The notes below the pieces were generated by a model. That model was not told the origin of the DNA, did no database searches, and saw only the letters and a list, made by a program, of their open reading frames with translations. Below, piece by piece: positions 21,092-31,300 of a stretch of DNA of 61,665 nucleotides. The stretch spans positions 1 to 61,665 of the forward strand of contig JAUCBJ010003888.1 in the NCBI GenBank assembly GCA_032718475.1, in the 5' to 3' direction. The position numbers and the translations under genes were made by a program. The DNA comes from Nemertoderma westbladi (Eukaryota > Xenacoelomorpha > Nemertodermatida > Nemertodermatidae). How positions within the stretch are numbered: position 1 is the stretch's first letter; each line of letters begins with the position of its first letter.

Positions 21092-22353
21092 TGTAAAAGC
21101 TTCTGTGGGATATAACTGGCCCTTTTGCTTCGCAATCCAGTTTCCCCCCCAGGCGCTGGAATACTCTAAAAGGTTCTCTAACTGTATATATATTCCCCTC
21201 GCCCGCAAGGTACTGTTACAGGTGTTTTAACGGACATAAAAGTCATTCTTCTATATACGTGTTTTGGCGGACATGGTAAGGCAAAAAACCTGCAATGCAC
21301 CAAATACCTTTCACAGCTTAGCCGTGATGATTCATATTACGACATCTAACAGCTGGTTGCTGACATGGAAACAGCCATTGGCCACATGGTTCTTTGTTTA
21401 GCTTAAGCCAATCAGAGCGATTTTTTCTGTCGATGTGGAGCTTTTCGGCCGATCATACTAGGAGTGTTCAGTCTTACTGTTTTTTGTGATACTGTTGTGT
21501 TATTGCTATCTAGGCCAGGAACAACGGCTCTAGAGTCAATTCGTTTCATACTTTAGAAGAAACATTAGTAGGCTTAAGATTATAGAGCGTATAACTGTTA
21601 TCAGTCCAACTCACTTGTCACAACATATCATTCATATCATATCTTAACCTACCGTCTTAATGCTTTTACTGTTGTCATATTTTGTATTAGTTGGTCGAAT
21701 ATTATTTGGAGAACATATATAAAGAACCCAAATTTCCCAATTTTCTTGATACACTACAGGTTAGAGAGACGGGTTATATATAGCGATTGCGACTTATATT
21801 GTTGTGGTTTGTAGTGAATTTAATGCTATTTGGTAAGCACTACATGATTCGTTGCTGTTCTCTTTATATATGATAAAATTCATTGACGGTCGGCAAATTA
21901 GTGAGCAGTATTGTGTGTTACCGGTAGTGTGCATGATTGTGACTGATAACTAAGCATTTCCTAAAGAATGCGCCTCATACGTGAATCATAAGCCTTACCG
22001 ACTTACCGTTGTGATTAGTATAAGTCATATCTCTGTTTACCTAGATAGAGCGCCACGTCCTAAAGGAACTGTTAATATTTCCCGAAAGTGAATAATATTG
22101 GTCAGAAATTAATTATTAACGATCAATCGAATAATACAATCCAGTAAGCTTACACTGCAATAATAATCTAAGCCCTCAGAATCCAGTCTCCCGGGTATAT
22201 CCAGCGGGTGAATGGACGCGCACTAGGCTGGCTTCTGCTAATGTTGTGTTTATTGGTATTAAATATTTGTCATCTTCTAAAGTATATTTATAAACCAAAA
22301 GACATATAAATTTTGGCAGGTTAAACTGCTAAAGGTCTTCAAAAGCGCGTACA
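21092..22353 (+). repeat. 5' LTR of BEL copy A
   Basis: This nearly identical partner of 37536-38797 differs at about 21657, 22178, 22217 and 22350. A TATATAAA box at 21716-21723 is a plausible core promoter. The second half resembles the LTR of copy B (for example GCGCCACGTCCTAAAGG), so A and B are related subfamilies. Confidence 0.95.
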
Positions 22354-22367
22354 ATAACAGTTATTGA

Positions 22368-22390
22368 CTTTATTGCAGTAAGCAATAAAG
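22368..22390 (+). promoter_or_regulatory. Hairpin adjoining the LTR (CTTTATTGC stem)
   Basis: CTTTATTGC-AGTAA-GCAATAAAG forms a perfect 9-bp stem with a 5-base loop, 14 bases after the LTR. It is identical in copy B (40856-40878), although the bases between LTR and hairpin differ. It may take part in priming or packaging. Confidence 0.7.
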
Positions 22391-22429
22391 TTGAAAGTAC
22401 CGGTCAACCGGTAAACCTGAACCGGTACT

Positions 22430-22543
22430 TCTGTAGGTCAGTAGGCCCAACTGCCAGAACCGGTACTGCTGTAGGTCCGTAGGTCCAACTGTCAGAACCG
22501 GTACTTCTGTAGGTCCGTAGGCCCAACTGTCCTAACCGGTACT
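22430..22543 (+). repeat. Three 38-bp tandem repeats in the copy A leader
   Basis: Units start AACCGGTACT and continue with TGTAGGTC and GTAGG(C/T)CCAACTG. A comparable set is present in copy B near 40908-41030. Confidence 0.85.
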
Positions 22544-22727
22544 TCCAGTATAAGTACATTAGTATTATTCGATTTTGATTATTGTATACCGGTAGGTCTC
22601 GATATTAAATCGGGGACGCCTGGTTTTTATTGGGATTTTACTTAGGTCTATTAGGTTAGCTTACTAACTTAGGTTTTATTTCCTAGTAAGTTAATATTGA
22701 GCTGAAGACGTGTAAGTCTGCTCAGAT

Positions 22728-23303
22728 TGTTCAGATAACTGTAGGCCGGACTGTTGTCGGATTGTTGTTGGGTTTGGAGAGATTACTGCGTGTGTAGAGT
22801 TTGTCCGATAGAGCGCCAGTTAGTAAGTTGGGGCAGCCATAGCTGTAAGGTCAATCCCCTCTTAAAGAATAAGTCGTACTACCGTGTTAGAACGCATACT
22901 AACTAACAATTTTGGAATCTGCACATACTGTAGTTTATTTAGGCTTGACAGTATTCTGCCAGCGTTTTGGCCTGTGTTTGTTTGTGCGGTCTGTTCAGGT
23001 ACCGTAATAGTTATTACTCAGATATTTTGTAGGCTGGATTGTTGTCTAGCTATTATTAGGTCTGAAGAGATTGCTGCGTGTGTAGAGTTTGTCTGATAAA
23101 GTGCCAGTTAGTAAGTTGGGGCAGCCATAGCTGTAAGGTCAATCCCCTCTTAAAGAATAAGTCGTACTACCGTGTTAGAACGCATACTAACTAACCATTT
23201 CAGAATCTACACGTACGGTAGTTTATTTAGGCTTGGTGGTAGTCTGCCAGCGTTTTGGTTTGTATTTGTTTGAGTATTCTGTACGGGTAGCGTAATATTT
23301 ATT
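22728..23303 (+). repeat. 288-bp tandem duplication in the copy A leader
   Basis: The box TAGTAAGTTGGGGCAGCC occurs at 22821 and again at 23109, with similar sequence for nearly 290 bases on either side. Copy B has the same duplication with a period of 289 (boxes at 41292 and 41581). Confidence 0.85.
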
Positions 23304-24598
23304 ATTCAGAGTTTATGCGATTATTCGCAACATTCATGTCCCCAAGTTTATTCCTACAGTAATTGTGTTTGTTACACAGACCGTTATAGTTAAATTAACC
23401 CCGGTACTACACGGGCTGCTTGGCGTAGGACAAGACTGGTGACTTTGTGCTTCGGTCACTCCAGCAGATGCTGTGGTTCTTTTAACTGTTCAAGTATATT
23501 TAACTACTGATTATTTGTTGTACCAGTACTTGTACCTAATTTAGGGTTTAGTGTACAGTGCTTTCCGAGGTAATTAGTGTGTAGGCAGTATATTTGTGTT
23601 GTAAAGTGGTTAATAGGCACGCTGGATCTGGTAGTCCGCGGTAATTAACTTCTAGGTAGGAACACTCCGTGATACATAACGTAGTACCTATAGCGATACG
23701 GTTATAGGTTGTCAGGCGGTGGTATTTTCCTATCTGGACAGTGCAATATATTTACTACTACTTATTATTTTCAAATACCGTAGTACCCTGTCCGTTGTAA
23801 TAACCAGAATTCTAACCCTTTGTTAGACTGGTTTGTAGAATTCCTGTAAAATTACCCTAAAAATTCGTACGTAATATTTTTGTTGTGTTTAATTAGAGAA
23901 TTAATCTCACCCGTATCGTAAGTAATTTGTAGTATTAAGTAACTTAGGTAAATTAGAATTATCAGTTTTAGTGTCAAATAAATAGCACTTCACTGAGAGC
24001 GCACAGCTTCTGTGTAGTGACCCCCCCAGAAATAATAACATTTATTTCAAATATTGACAAAACCCATTTTAAACGGGTATATATCTATTATAAATCAACT
24101 CAAACGATTTATAAATAGTAGGCCTGCCATACAACAACTAGGTCTCAAAATCAGTTGGACTACTGCTTAATAACGGTAACAAAGTAAGTTAAAGTAACCA
24201 AGTAACCCTAAAATATTCAGAAATTCAATTATTTTAAAATAATTGACATACCGGTATTTACCATAGGCTTATTATATTTATTTCTATAAATTTGAGCTGA
24301 AATCATACCGGTACTCTGTAATTAATTCTAGTTCATAATTATACTTATATATACTATAAGTGTAAGCTGTATACCGGTATTCACGATAGGCCTATTATAT
24401 ATTTATATATTTGTGCTAAAATCATATACCGGTACTCTGTGACAAACCTAGTTTACAATACTTATATATACTATAAGTGTATACCGGTATTCTAATATAC
24501 TGTAATAAATTACCGGTACTAGGCCAACGGTCATACTGAATTACTAGACTTGCTTTAACTGTAACTATAGCAGTAAGCATTCAACTGTATAGCTAAAC

Positions 24599-27500
24599 AT
24601 GTCTGACACTCAGCAAAACCTGTCAGACAGTCTAATCGATACAACCATCTGTGACACAGATAGGAGTGTGGAGCGATTAAGAAAGGAGTTCAGCTCACCT
24701 CCTACTGAAAGAAAGGTCATCCCTCCAGTAGTAGTATCAGACCCTAAGCTAATCCAACACCGTAGGTCTATCATCGGCACTCGGGCCCAAGTCAAACGGA
24801 ACCAGGAAGCAGCTGTCTCACAGCAGCAACAGCCTAGTCAAGAAACTTGTTCCCAGCGATCCGATAGCTCCAGTAATTCGGATACTGTCGAGCTGACCCC
24901 CGAACGCGGATTACAGATGGCGGCTAAAGCCTACTCGGACCCCCTTCTCACCCTTCCTGCCGCAGTGCTAACAACTATATTGATTGCGGTGGAGGAACAT
25001 CAAGCCGATTGGGTGAGAAATAAGCGAGCGACCCAAGATAATTATGCGGGATACGCCAGAGAAGAATTGATGTCTATTGTCGAGTCACAATGGAACTTTC
25101 CCGGACCCGGACTCCCGTTAGATCTGTCCGAGGCTACTTGGGAAGATATACACAGGATGGGAGTGGCTAAAGATACGATGGATCCAGCTGTTTGGAAGAG
25201 GTCGGCAGCAGGATATGTGCAGGGATTCTTCGGCTCCTTAGAGCGATTAGAAGAACAACTGTTTCGACAACCCCAAGGACCTCAAGAGCAGGAAGAACTG
25301 CTATATCAAGTACGCGAAAGAACCCTACGCATTCGACTAATCCTATCAGCTTTTGAGGAAACTTCCAAAAGAAGACAGGACACGTCGCTGCAGGTTTCTG
25401 TTAAGACTTGGTTCCAGCGGGTAGGTCTCAAAGTGCAAAAAACGGACCAGTGGAAATCCCAGCTGTCTGAGAGACTAACTTATGAAGAACCAACCGATGC
25501 CACCCTTTCTCAAGTGGAAGGCGAAGAGACCGCAGAGAAACCACGAACGAGAGACGCCATAGACATTTATCTGTCCGACTATCAGCGATTCCTAGGAGAC
25601 GAAGAGTTGAGGAGACGGCTGTCTGGACTTTCCCCTAATAGTGAAGGAACCCAGCGTGTGTTAGACTCAATCGATGCTGAAATGTTAGCTGCTAACCAAG
25701 CAGAATTTGATGAAAAACTCCGCCTCGCTAGAGTCCAAGAAGAACAAGTAAAGAAAAGACGGATAGAGGAACAAAAGGCGGCGGCTATGGCAGAAGCAGA
25801 AGCAGAAAGAAAGGCAGCGGCGGCAGAAGCAGAAGCAGAAAGAAAGGCAGCGGCGGCAGAAGCAGAAGCAGAAAGAAAAGCAGCAAAGGCAGCAGCGGCA
25901 GAAGCAGAAGCAGAAAGAAAGGCAGCGGCGGCAGAAGCAGAAGCAGAAAGAAAAGCAGCAAAGGCAGCAGCGGCAGAAGCAGAAGCAGAAAGAAAGGCAG
26001 CGGCGGCAGAAGCAAAGGCGGAAAGGGCAGTGGCAGAAGCAGAACGGAGAGCGTCTGAGCAGACTACCCAACTGGAGTTGGAAAATCTGCAAGAGACGCA
26101 AGACAACATAAATAAACAGTTAACTGCTAGTCAAATGCAGATGATGAGACGATCTACTCCCAAACGCCAGGGATACACATCATCGGAGGAAAGCGAAACC
26201 ACCGATCCTGAAGGCGGAGGAAATAGATCTCGTCTAAGCAGGCGTAGAAAAACATCTCACCGTCACAAATTGCCTGATTTGCCCCCAGCTGTTAGAAGAC
26301 AGCTAGCTAGCGCAGACTTAGGTAGTACGGAACCCATATACCAAACTATTCAGGTCAAAAGACTCCCTACAATAGTTGATGAGCCTGAAATAATTAGGCC
26401 TGTCGTTCCCAAAGTCACACCTGTGCTAGAAACCCCTGTACTTCCAGAGCTTAACTCTAAGTTCCCTTTACACAGTACTACACTGCCTGTACCCGGTAGA
26501 ACAGTCCATGAGAATATTCCTGTCCTGGAAGCTGAGAGAGAAATCAAAGATTTGTCTCCCGTCGTCCCACGTCAGCCCGCTACAATGTTGGCGACTCCCG
26601 CTTCGGCGGTCGAGTGGGTAGAAGAGGGACGGCGGGGGATGAATCTCTTGCTCAGACAGATGCAGGAGACTGTCTACCAACTTAAGGGAACAGTAAGGGA
26701 AAGTAGGGCCGAATTGCAAGAAGTGCAGCAAAGTATCGCGCTAGAACGCGACAAATTAGTCAATATCCAAAAGGGAATACCAATACCCCCTGTAAAATTG
26801 TGTCAACCTGTTAGGTCTGAAGTAGTACATGCGCAAGGTGTGGAGCCTACACGCATCTATACTGCTAGTGAAGTAGAAACTCCTATAGCAAACCCTATTA
26901 AGGGTGATTATAGACCTGTTATTAATGATATCCCTTATAGACCTGACAATGATCCGAGAAATTTATATACCGATAATTCGATATTAAATAACACGATGGC
27001 CCAAGAAAGCTTTACGCGTCAGATGGCTAGAACAGAAGCCCGCCAAGCGGTCAAAGTGGGAGAGATCGTCAAATTCAATGGAGATGAGATGAAATGGTTA
27101 CCTTTCAACGAATATTACAAAGATAGCATACAAAACTCTGTACTATCTAACGGAGAGAAACTTAGGTTCCTCATCAAGTGCTTGGAAGGACCTCCCAGGT
27201 TAATGGCGTTAAAGTTTATTGGACATCCAGATGGATTAAGACAAGTTTGGGATACATTAAACATCAGGTATGGTAACAAGGATAACATAGCTAAGTATTT
27301 GTATGCAAAATTAGTAGCCCCCCGACACTTCCTTAGTAGCGGGATTATAGAGTTTTCCGATGAAATTCAGGAGATCTGTAGACAATTGGACTGGTTAGGT
27401 AAGTCTCATGAATATCAGAGTTCCATGGTTATTGGAGCCATAGTCTCTACTTTACCAAAGGGTGGAGTATGTACACGCTGGGACAAGAAAGTGTTGTACA

Positions 27501-28360
27501 TGAATGAACAACAACGACGAAGTCCTACCATGGCTGATCTCATGTCCTTCTTAGATGGTGAGGTAAAACTACAACTCATCAAGCAGTCCAGAGAGAAAAC
27601 ATCGGAAAATAAGGTAAGTGAGAAACCCGCTTCTAGGAGAAGAGTAACACCGGTGTGTTACACTGACGACGGCGAAAGCCAAGCTTCTCAAGAAGAGGAC
27701 AGCGGGAAAGACACTGAGAGATCTTACTACGTTGACAAAACCTCAAAAGATGTAAGTAAATACAAGGCTCGAAACAACGATAGGAGAGAACAGGTTGCCA
27801 AGACCCCCCCTCAGTCTCCTAACAGAATGCACCGAAGAAAACCCGAAGAAAAAACGAGAGTGCATCAAGTTACCCAAGGTAAAGAGAGTAACATAAAACC
27901 TAACTGTGCGTTGTGCGACGGGACCCACCGTTTGAGTGCGTGTGCTGAATTTCTAAAGAAATCCCTTGTAGACAGACGTGCAGTCGTATGGGACAAGCGG
28001 TTATGCTATAATTGCCTCAGACCAGGACACCAACGGCGAACCTGTTACTCCGATATAAAGTGTGCAAAGTGTGGCGCGAAACATCACATCTTGTTACACA
28101 GTGAGTTCGAACGAGACAAACTGAGTCAGGTAAGTGAGCCCGAACTACATGTCCAATTCAGTGATGTAAACGACACTGATCAAGAATCTGAGATGGAAGG
28201 ATTCTATACTGACGAATTCTCCGACGCCAACGAATCCTGTTATCTAATCAATACCGCAGTGTATCGAGCACTTACTTATGAAAAGGACACCAACGATGAG
28301 TTTTCCCCAACTACTTTTGCCAAACAACCATCTTGGAAAGCTCCAACTTCCAACGTATGA
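24599..28360 (+). CDS. BEL copy A Gag polyprotein (1253 aa)
   Basis: Gag packages the element RNA in cytoplasmic particles. The ATG at 24599 lies in the same context as the copy B start. The N-terminal 300 residues are charged and helical. Residues about 400-485 form an Ala/Glu/Lys/Arg coiled coil built from an 11-residue unit (AEAEAERKAAA; 33 bp). A DUF1759-type block lies near 824 (VKFNGDEMKWLPF). Zinc clusters follow at about 1102 (CALC), 1135 (CYNCLRPGHQRRTC) and 1154 (CAKCGAKHH). The frame ends in TGA at 28358-28360, exactly at the junction to the protease domain. Copies B and C have sense codons there. Several GTAAGT strings resembling splice donors lie in its 3' third. Confidence 0.93.
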   Translation: MSDTQQNLSDSLIDTTICDTDRSVERLRKEFSSPPTERKVIPPVVVSDPKLIQHRRSIIGTRAQVKRNQEAAVSQQQQPSQETCSQRSDSSSNSDTVELTPERGLQMAAKAYSDPLLTLPAAVLTTILIAVEEHQADWVRNKRATQDNYAGYAREELMSIVESQWNFPGPGLPLDLSEATWEDIHRMGVAKDTMDPAVWKRSAAGYVQGFFGSLERLEEQLFRQPQGPQEQEELLYQVRERTLRIRLILSAFEETSKRRQDTSLQVSVKTWFQRVGLKVQKTDQWKSQLSERLTYEEPTDATLSQVEGEETAEKPRTRDAIDIYLSDYQRFLGDEELRRRLSGLSPNSEGTQRVLDSIDAEMLAANQAEFDEKLRLARVQEEQVKKRRIEEQKAAAMAEAEAERKAAAAEAEAERKAAAAEAEAERKAAKAAAAEAEAERKAAAAEAEAERKAAKAAAAEAEAERKAAAAEAKAERAVAEAERRASEQTTQLELENLQETQDNINKQLTASQMQMMRRSTPKRQGYTSSEESETTDPEGGGNRSRLSRRRKTSHRHKLPDLPPAVRRQLASADLGSTEPIYQTIQVKRLPTIVDEPEIIRPVVPKVTPVLETPVLPELNSKFPLHSTTLPVPGRTVHENIPVLEAEREIKDLSPVVPRQPATMLATPASAVEWVEEGRRGMNLLLRQMQETVYQLKGTVRESRAELQEVQQSIALERDKLVNIQKGIPIPPVKLCQPVRSEVVHAQGVEPTRIYTASEVETPIANPIKGDYRPVINDIPYRPDNDPRNLYTDNSILNNTMAQESFTRQMARTEARQAVKVGEIVKFNGDEMKWLPFNEYYKDSIQNSVLSNGEKLRFLIKCLEGPPRLMALKFIGHPDGLRQVWDTLNIRYGNKDNIAKYLYAKLVAPRHFLSSGIIEFSDEIQEICRQLDWLGKSHEYQSSMVIGAIVSTLPKGGVCTRWDKKVLYMNEQQRRSPTMADLMSFLDGEVKLQLIKQSREKTSENKVSEKPASRRRVTPVCYTDDGESQASQEEDSGKDTERSYYVDKTSKDVSKYKARNNDRREQVAKTPPQSPNRMHRRKPEEKTRVHQVTQGKESNIKPNCALCDGTHRLSACAEFLKKSLVDRRAVVWDKRLCYNCLRPGHQRRTCYSDIKCAKCGAKHHILLHSEFERDKLSQVSEPELHVQFSDVNDTDQESEMEGFYTDEFSDANESCYLINTAVYRALTYEKDTNDEFSPTTFAKQPSWKAPTSNV

Positions 28361-31300
28361 ATCAGAGAATTTCCTGTAGTGCAGGTAAGAGTGCACGGGC
28401 TTAACAAAAGTTACATAGTGAACGCCCTCCTTGACTCCGGCAGCGCAGGAACATTCATCGATCAAGAACTAGCCGAAGATATCTTTGCTGGACAACCCAA
28501 GTTCCGGACTAAATTGAATATGTCAGGAATTATGCAGGTTTGGAAATCTACCCTAACGGCAGATTACTATGTAGGTGTGTTGTCCACCCCCCAGGATAAG
28601 TTAGGAGCACAGGGTATAAGGTCGGTAAAAATGGTGGCTATAAAGAACTTCGCTACTACTCAAGCAGACCTTTATAATTGGGACGAGGATGAGAGCATCC
28701 AACATCTTAAGATACCTCGATTCCAGACAGATTATCCTGGAGTGCAAATACTCATCGGCCAAAACGCGCATGAAGCGCTCGAAACATTGGAGAAACGGCC
28801 TGCTCAACCACAACCACTGCAAACCTATGCGGTAAGAACTAGAGTAGGTTGGTACTTTACTGGCCCTTCCCGCAGGACTCTCGCAGAGAGAATGCCACAA
28901 GAACAAACATACCAAGTAAACGATTGGGAAGTGGAGAGCAGTGAGGTGGACGAACTAACTGAGGGAATACCATACTCCTCAGATAATGACGACATCTACC
29001 AACTCTTCGATGAAGAGAACACAATCGACCTACTTACAGAAAACCAAACTTGGAAAAATCAGGTGAACCTATGTCAACTGATTCGCCCATCGGAACCCAT
29101 CGCTTACAATGACGAACTAAATGATGAGATAGAACGCTACAACGCTAGAACTCGGGATGAACTAGCCGTACGATTCTTTACTCAGGAACTGGTAGAGCCC
29201 AATTCATATGATAAGGCTCTATCGATAGAAGAAGAAAGAGCCAAGCAAATCCAGGAAACAACTACACGTTTTTTAAAAGACCAAGGTAGATATGAAATCG
29301 GCCTACCATTTCGAAAACGAGAACCTAGATTTATAAATAACAGACCTTTGGCAGAGAAAAGAATCACTCAATTACATCGACGACTTACAGCTAATGCTTC
29401 AGCGAAAGAAATGTACCAAACTCAGCTGAAGAAATTTATAACAAAGGGATACGCGGAGCGAGTACCGGAAGGAACACCAGTGACTGAGAGAACGTATTAC
29501 TTAACACATCATTACGTTCCCAAACCCGGTAAACCACACGAAGTACGAGTCGTATTCGATGGCTCCGCCCTATATATGGGCCAATCCCTCAATTCCGAGT
29601 TGTTACCAGGACCCAACTTACTCCAATCTTTGTTGGGAATACTTTTAAGATTAAGACAATATTCCATCGCGTTCGCCTCAGATATAGAAGGAATGTTCTT
29701 ACAAGTCAAGGCGCTGGATAGAGATAGAGACAGCCTGAGATTTCTGTGGTGGCCTGAAGGAGACCTCAATCAGAAACCGGTAGAATACTGGATGACCATC
29801 CAGGCTTTTGGAATCATATCAAGCCCTTCCAACGCCTGCTCCGTGGTGCGAACCACTGCGAATGACAACCGAGACTCCTTCTCAAAAGAAGTGATAGACA
29901 ACATAAAACGCAATATATACATGGATGATAATTTAAGGTCCCTTCCATCAGTAGAAGAAGCCATAGCTGTCGCGAAAGGAACGGTAGAGTGTTTGAAAAG
30001 AGGTGGATTTCGACTGACGAAATTCACTAGCAACTCCCGTGAGTTTCTGGAAGCCATACCGGTAGAAGACCGAGGAACGAAAGACCTAGACTTAATAAAG
30101 GACGATCTTCCTGAAACCAAGACGCTAGGCTTGAAGTGGGACACTGAAAGAGACATCCTGTTTTTTCAGTTAAAACAGCGAGATAATCCAGTTCGGACCA
30201 AACGGATTTGTTTAAGCATCCTGAGCACTTATTTCGACCCATTGGGATTTATTAGCCCAGTTATATTGATTGCTCGGAGTTTAGTACAACAAATGTGGCT
30301 TGAAAACCACTCATGGGACGATCCGCTTAAGGGGGAATTGTTAAAGAAATGGATGAAATGGGAAGATTCTCTACCTGCCATCGAGAACTTTATAATTTCC
30401 CGTACCTATTTTGGCCATGTTCTTCCTACGTATTCCTATCAACTCCATGTGTTTGGAGATGCCAGCGACATGGGAATAGGTATAGTAGCATATCTGCGAG
30501 TCGAAACTCCGGATGGAATCAAAGTCGCCTTGGTTACCTCTAAGGCATTGATTAACAACAAGTTAAAGATTCCTCGAGCGGAGTTAAAGGCGGCTTTATA
30601 CGCTACAGCCATCGGCCGGAACGTAACGGAACAAATCGACTATCCACTGGAGAAAACGGTTTATTGGACCGACGCTTTACTCGTGTTGGAGTATCTAACC
30701 AATGAAGTCTGTCAGTTCAGCGTTTTTGTTACTAACAGAGTAGCTATTATTCTTAGTCGCACAAAGATAGATCAATGGAGACATTGCCCTGGTACGATTA
30801 ATCCAGCCGATATCGCCTCCAGGGGAGCAACTCCACAGGAACTGATAGATACTCCAGATTGGTTGGGTGGACCCGACTTCCTGAGCAAGGAAGAGGATGA
30901 ATGGCCTCCTCACCTTACTACGGCAGAGATTAGACAAGCCAAGGGAGCGGAGACAGTCAAACCTAAAACCCGGGCGAGTAAATCGAAGTTATTTAAACCG
31001 ACTATCGATATATCTGTATTACATACTTCCGGGAATGATGCTTCGGATCCACAATCCCTCAACACAAATAAGTCTGTTATGGAAATTAGAGATAGAGATT
31101 GGAAATCTGGAATACCAGACGTCTCGCAAGGAATCTCACCCATGCTGCAGAGAGCAATGCATCATTACAGTTCCTGGAATCGGCTTTGTAAAGCCGTCAC
31201 ATATTTAAGACGATGTTTTCATCATCACTACTCCAGGACGAAGACCACTAGTGATCACGCTCCATTGACATCTGCACAAGTTCATGTTATTAAGAATTTA

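Larger units (their letters stand above)
22354..24598 (+). other. Copy A 5' leader (2.2 kb)
   Basis: Non-coding. It contains, in order, a perfect hairpin right after the LTR, three 38-bp repeats, a 288-bp tandem duplication, and a series of TACCGGTA palindromes at 24240-24530. The same order occurs in copy B (40840-43212). No TGG-starting tRNA primer site follows the LTR. Confidence 0.8.

Noticed and set aside
25582-26109. Long minus-strand frames rich in Ala/Ser/Phe/Leu opposite the gag coiled coil
   Set aside because: They are mirror products of the GCAGAAGCAGAA repeats on the plus strand; the plus frame has the Gag domains. The same holds for 43326-43781.
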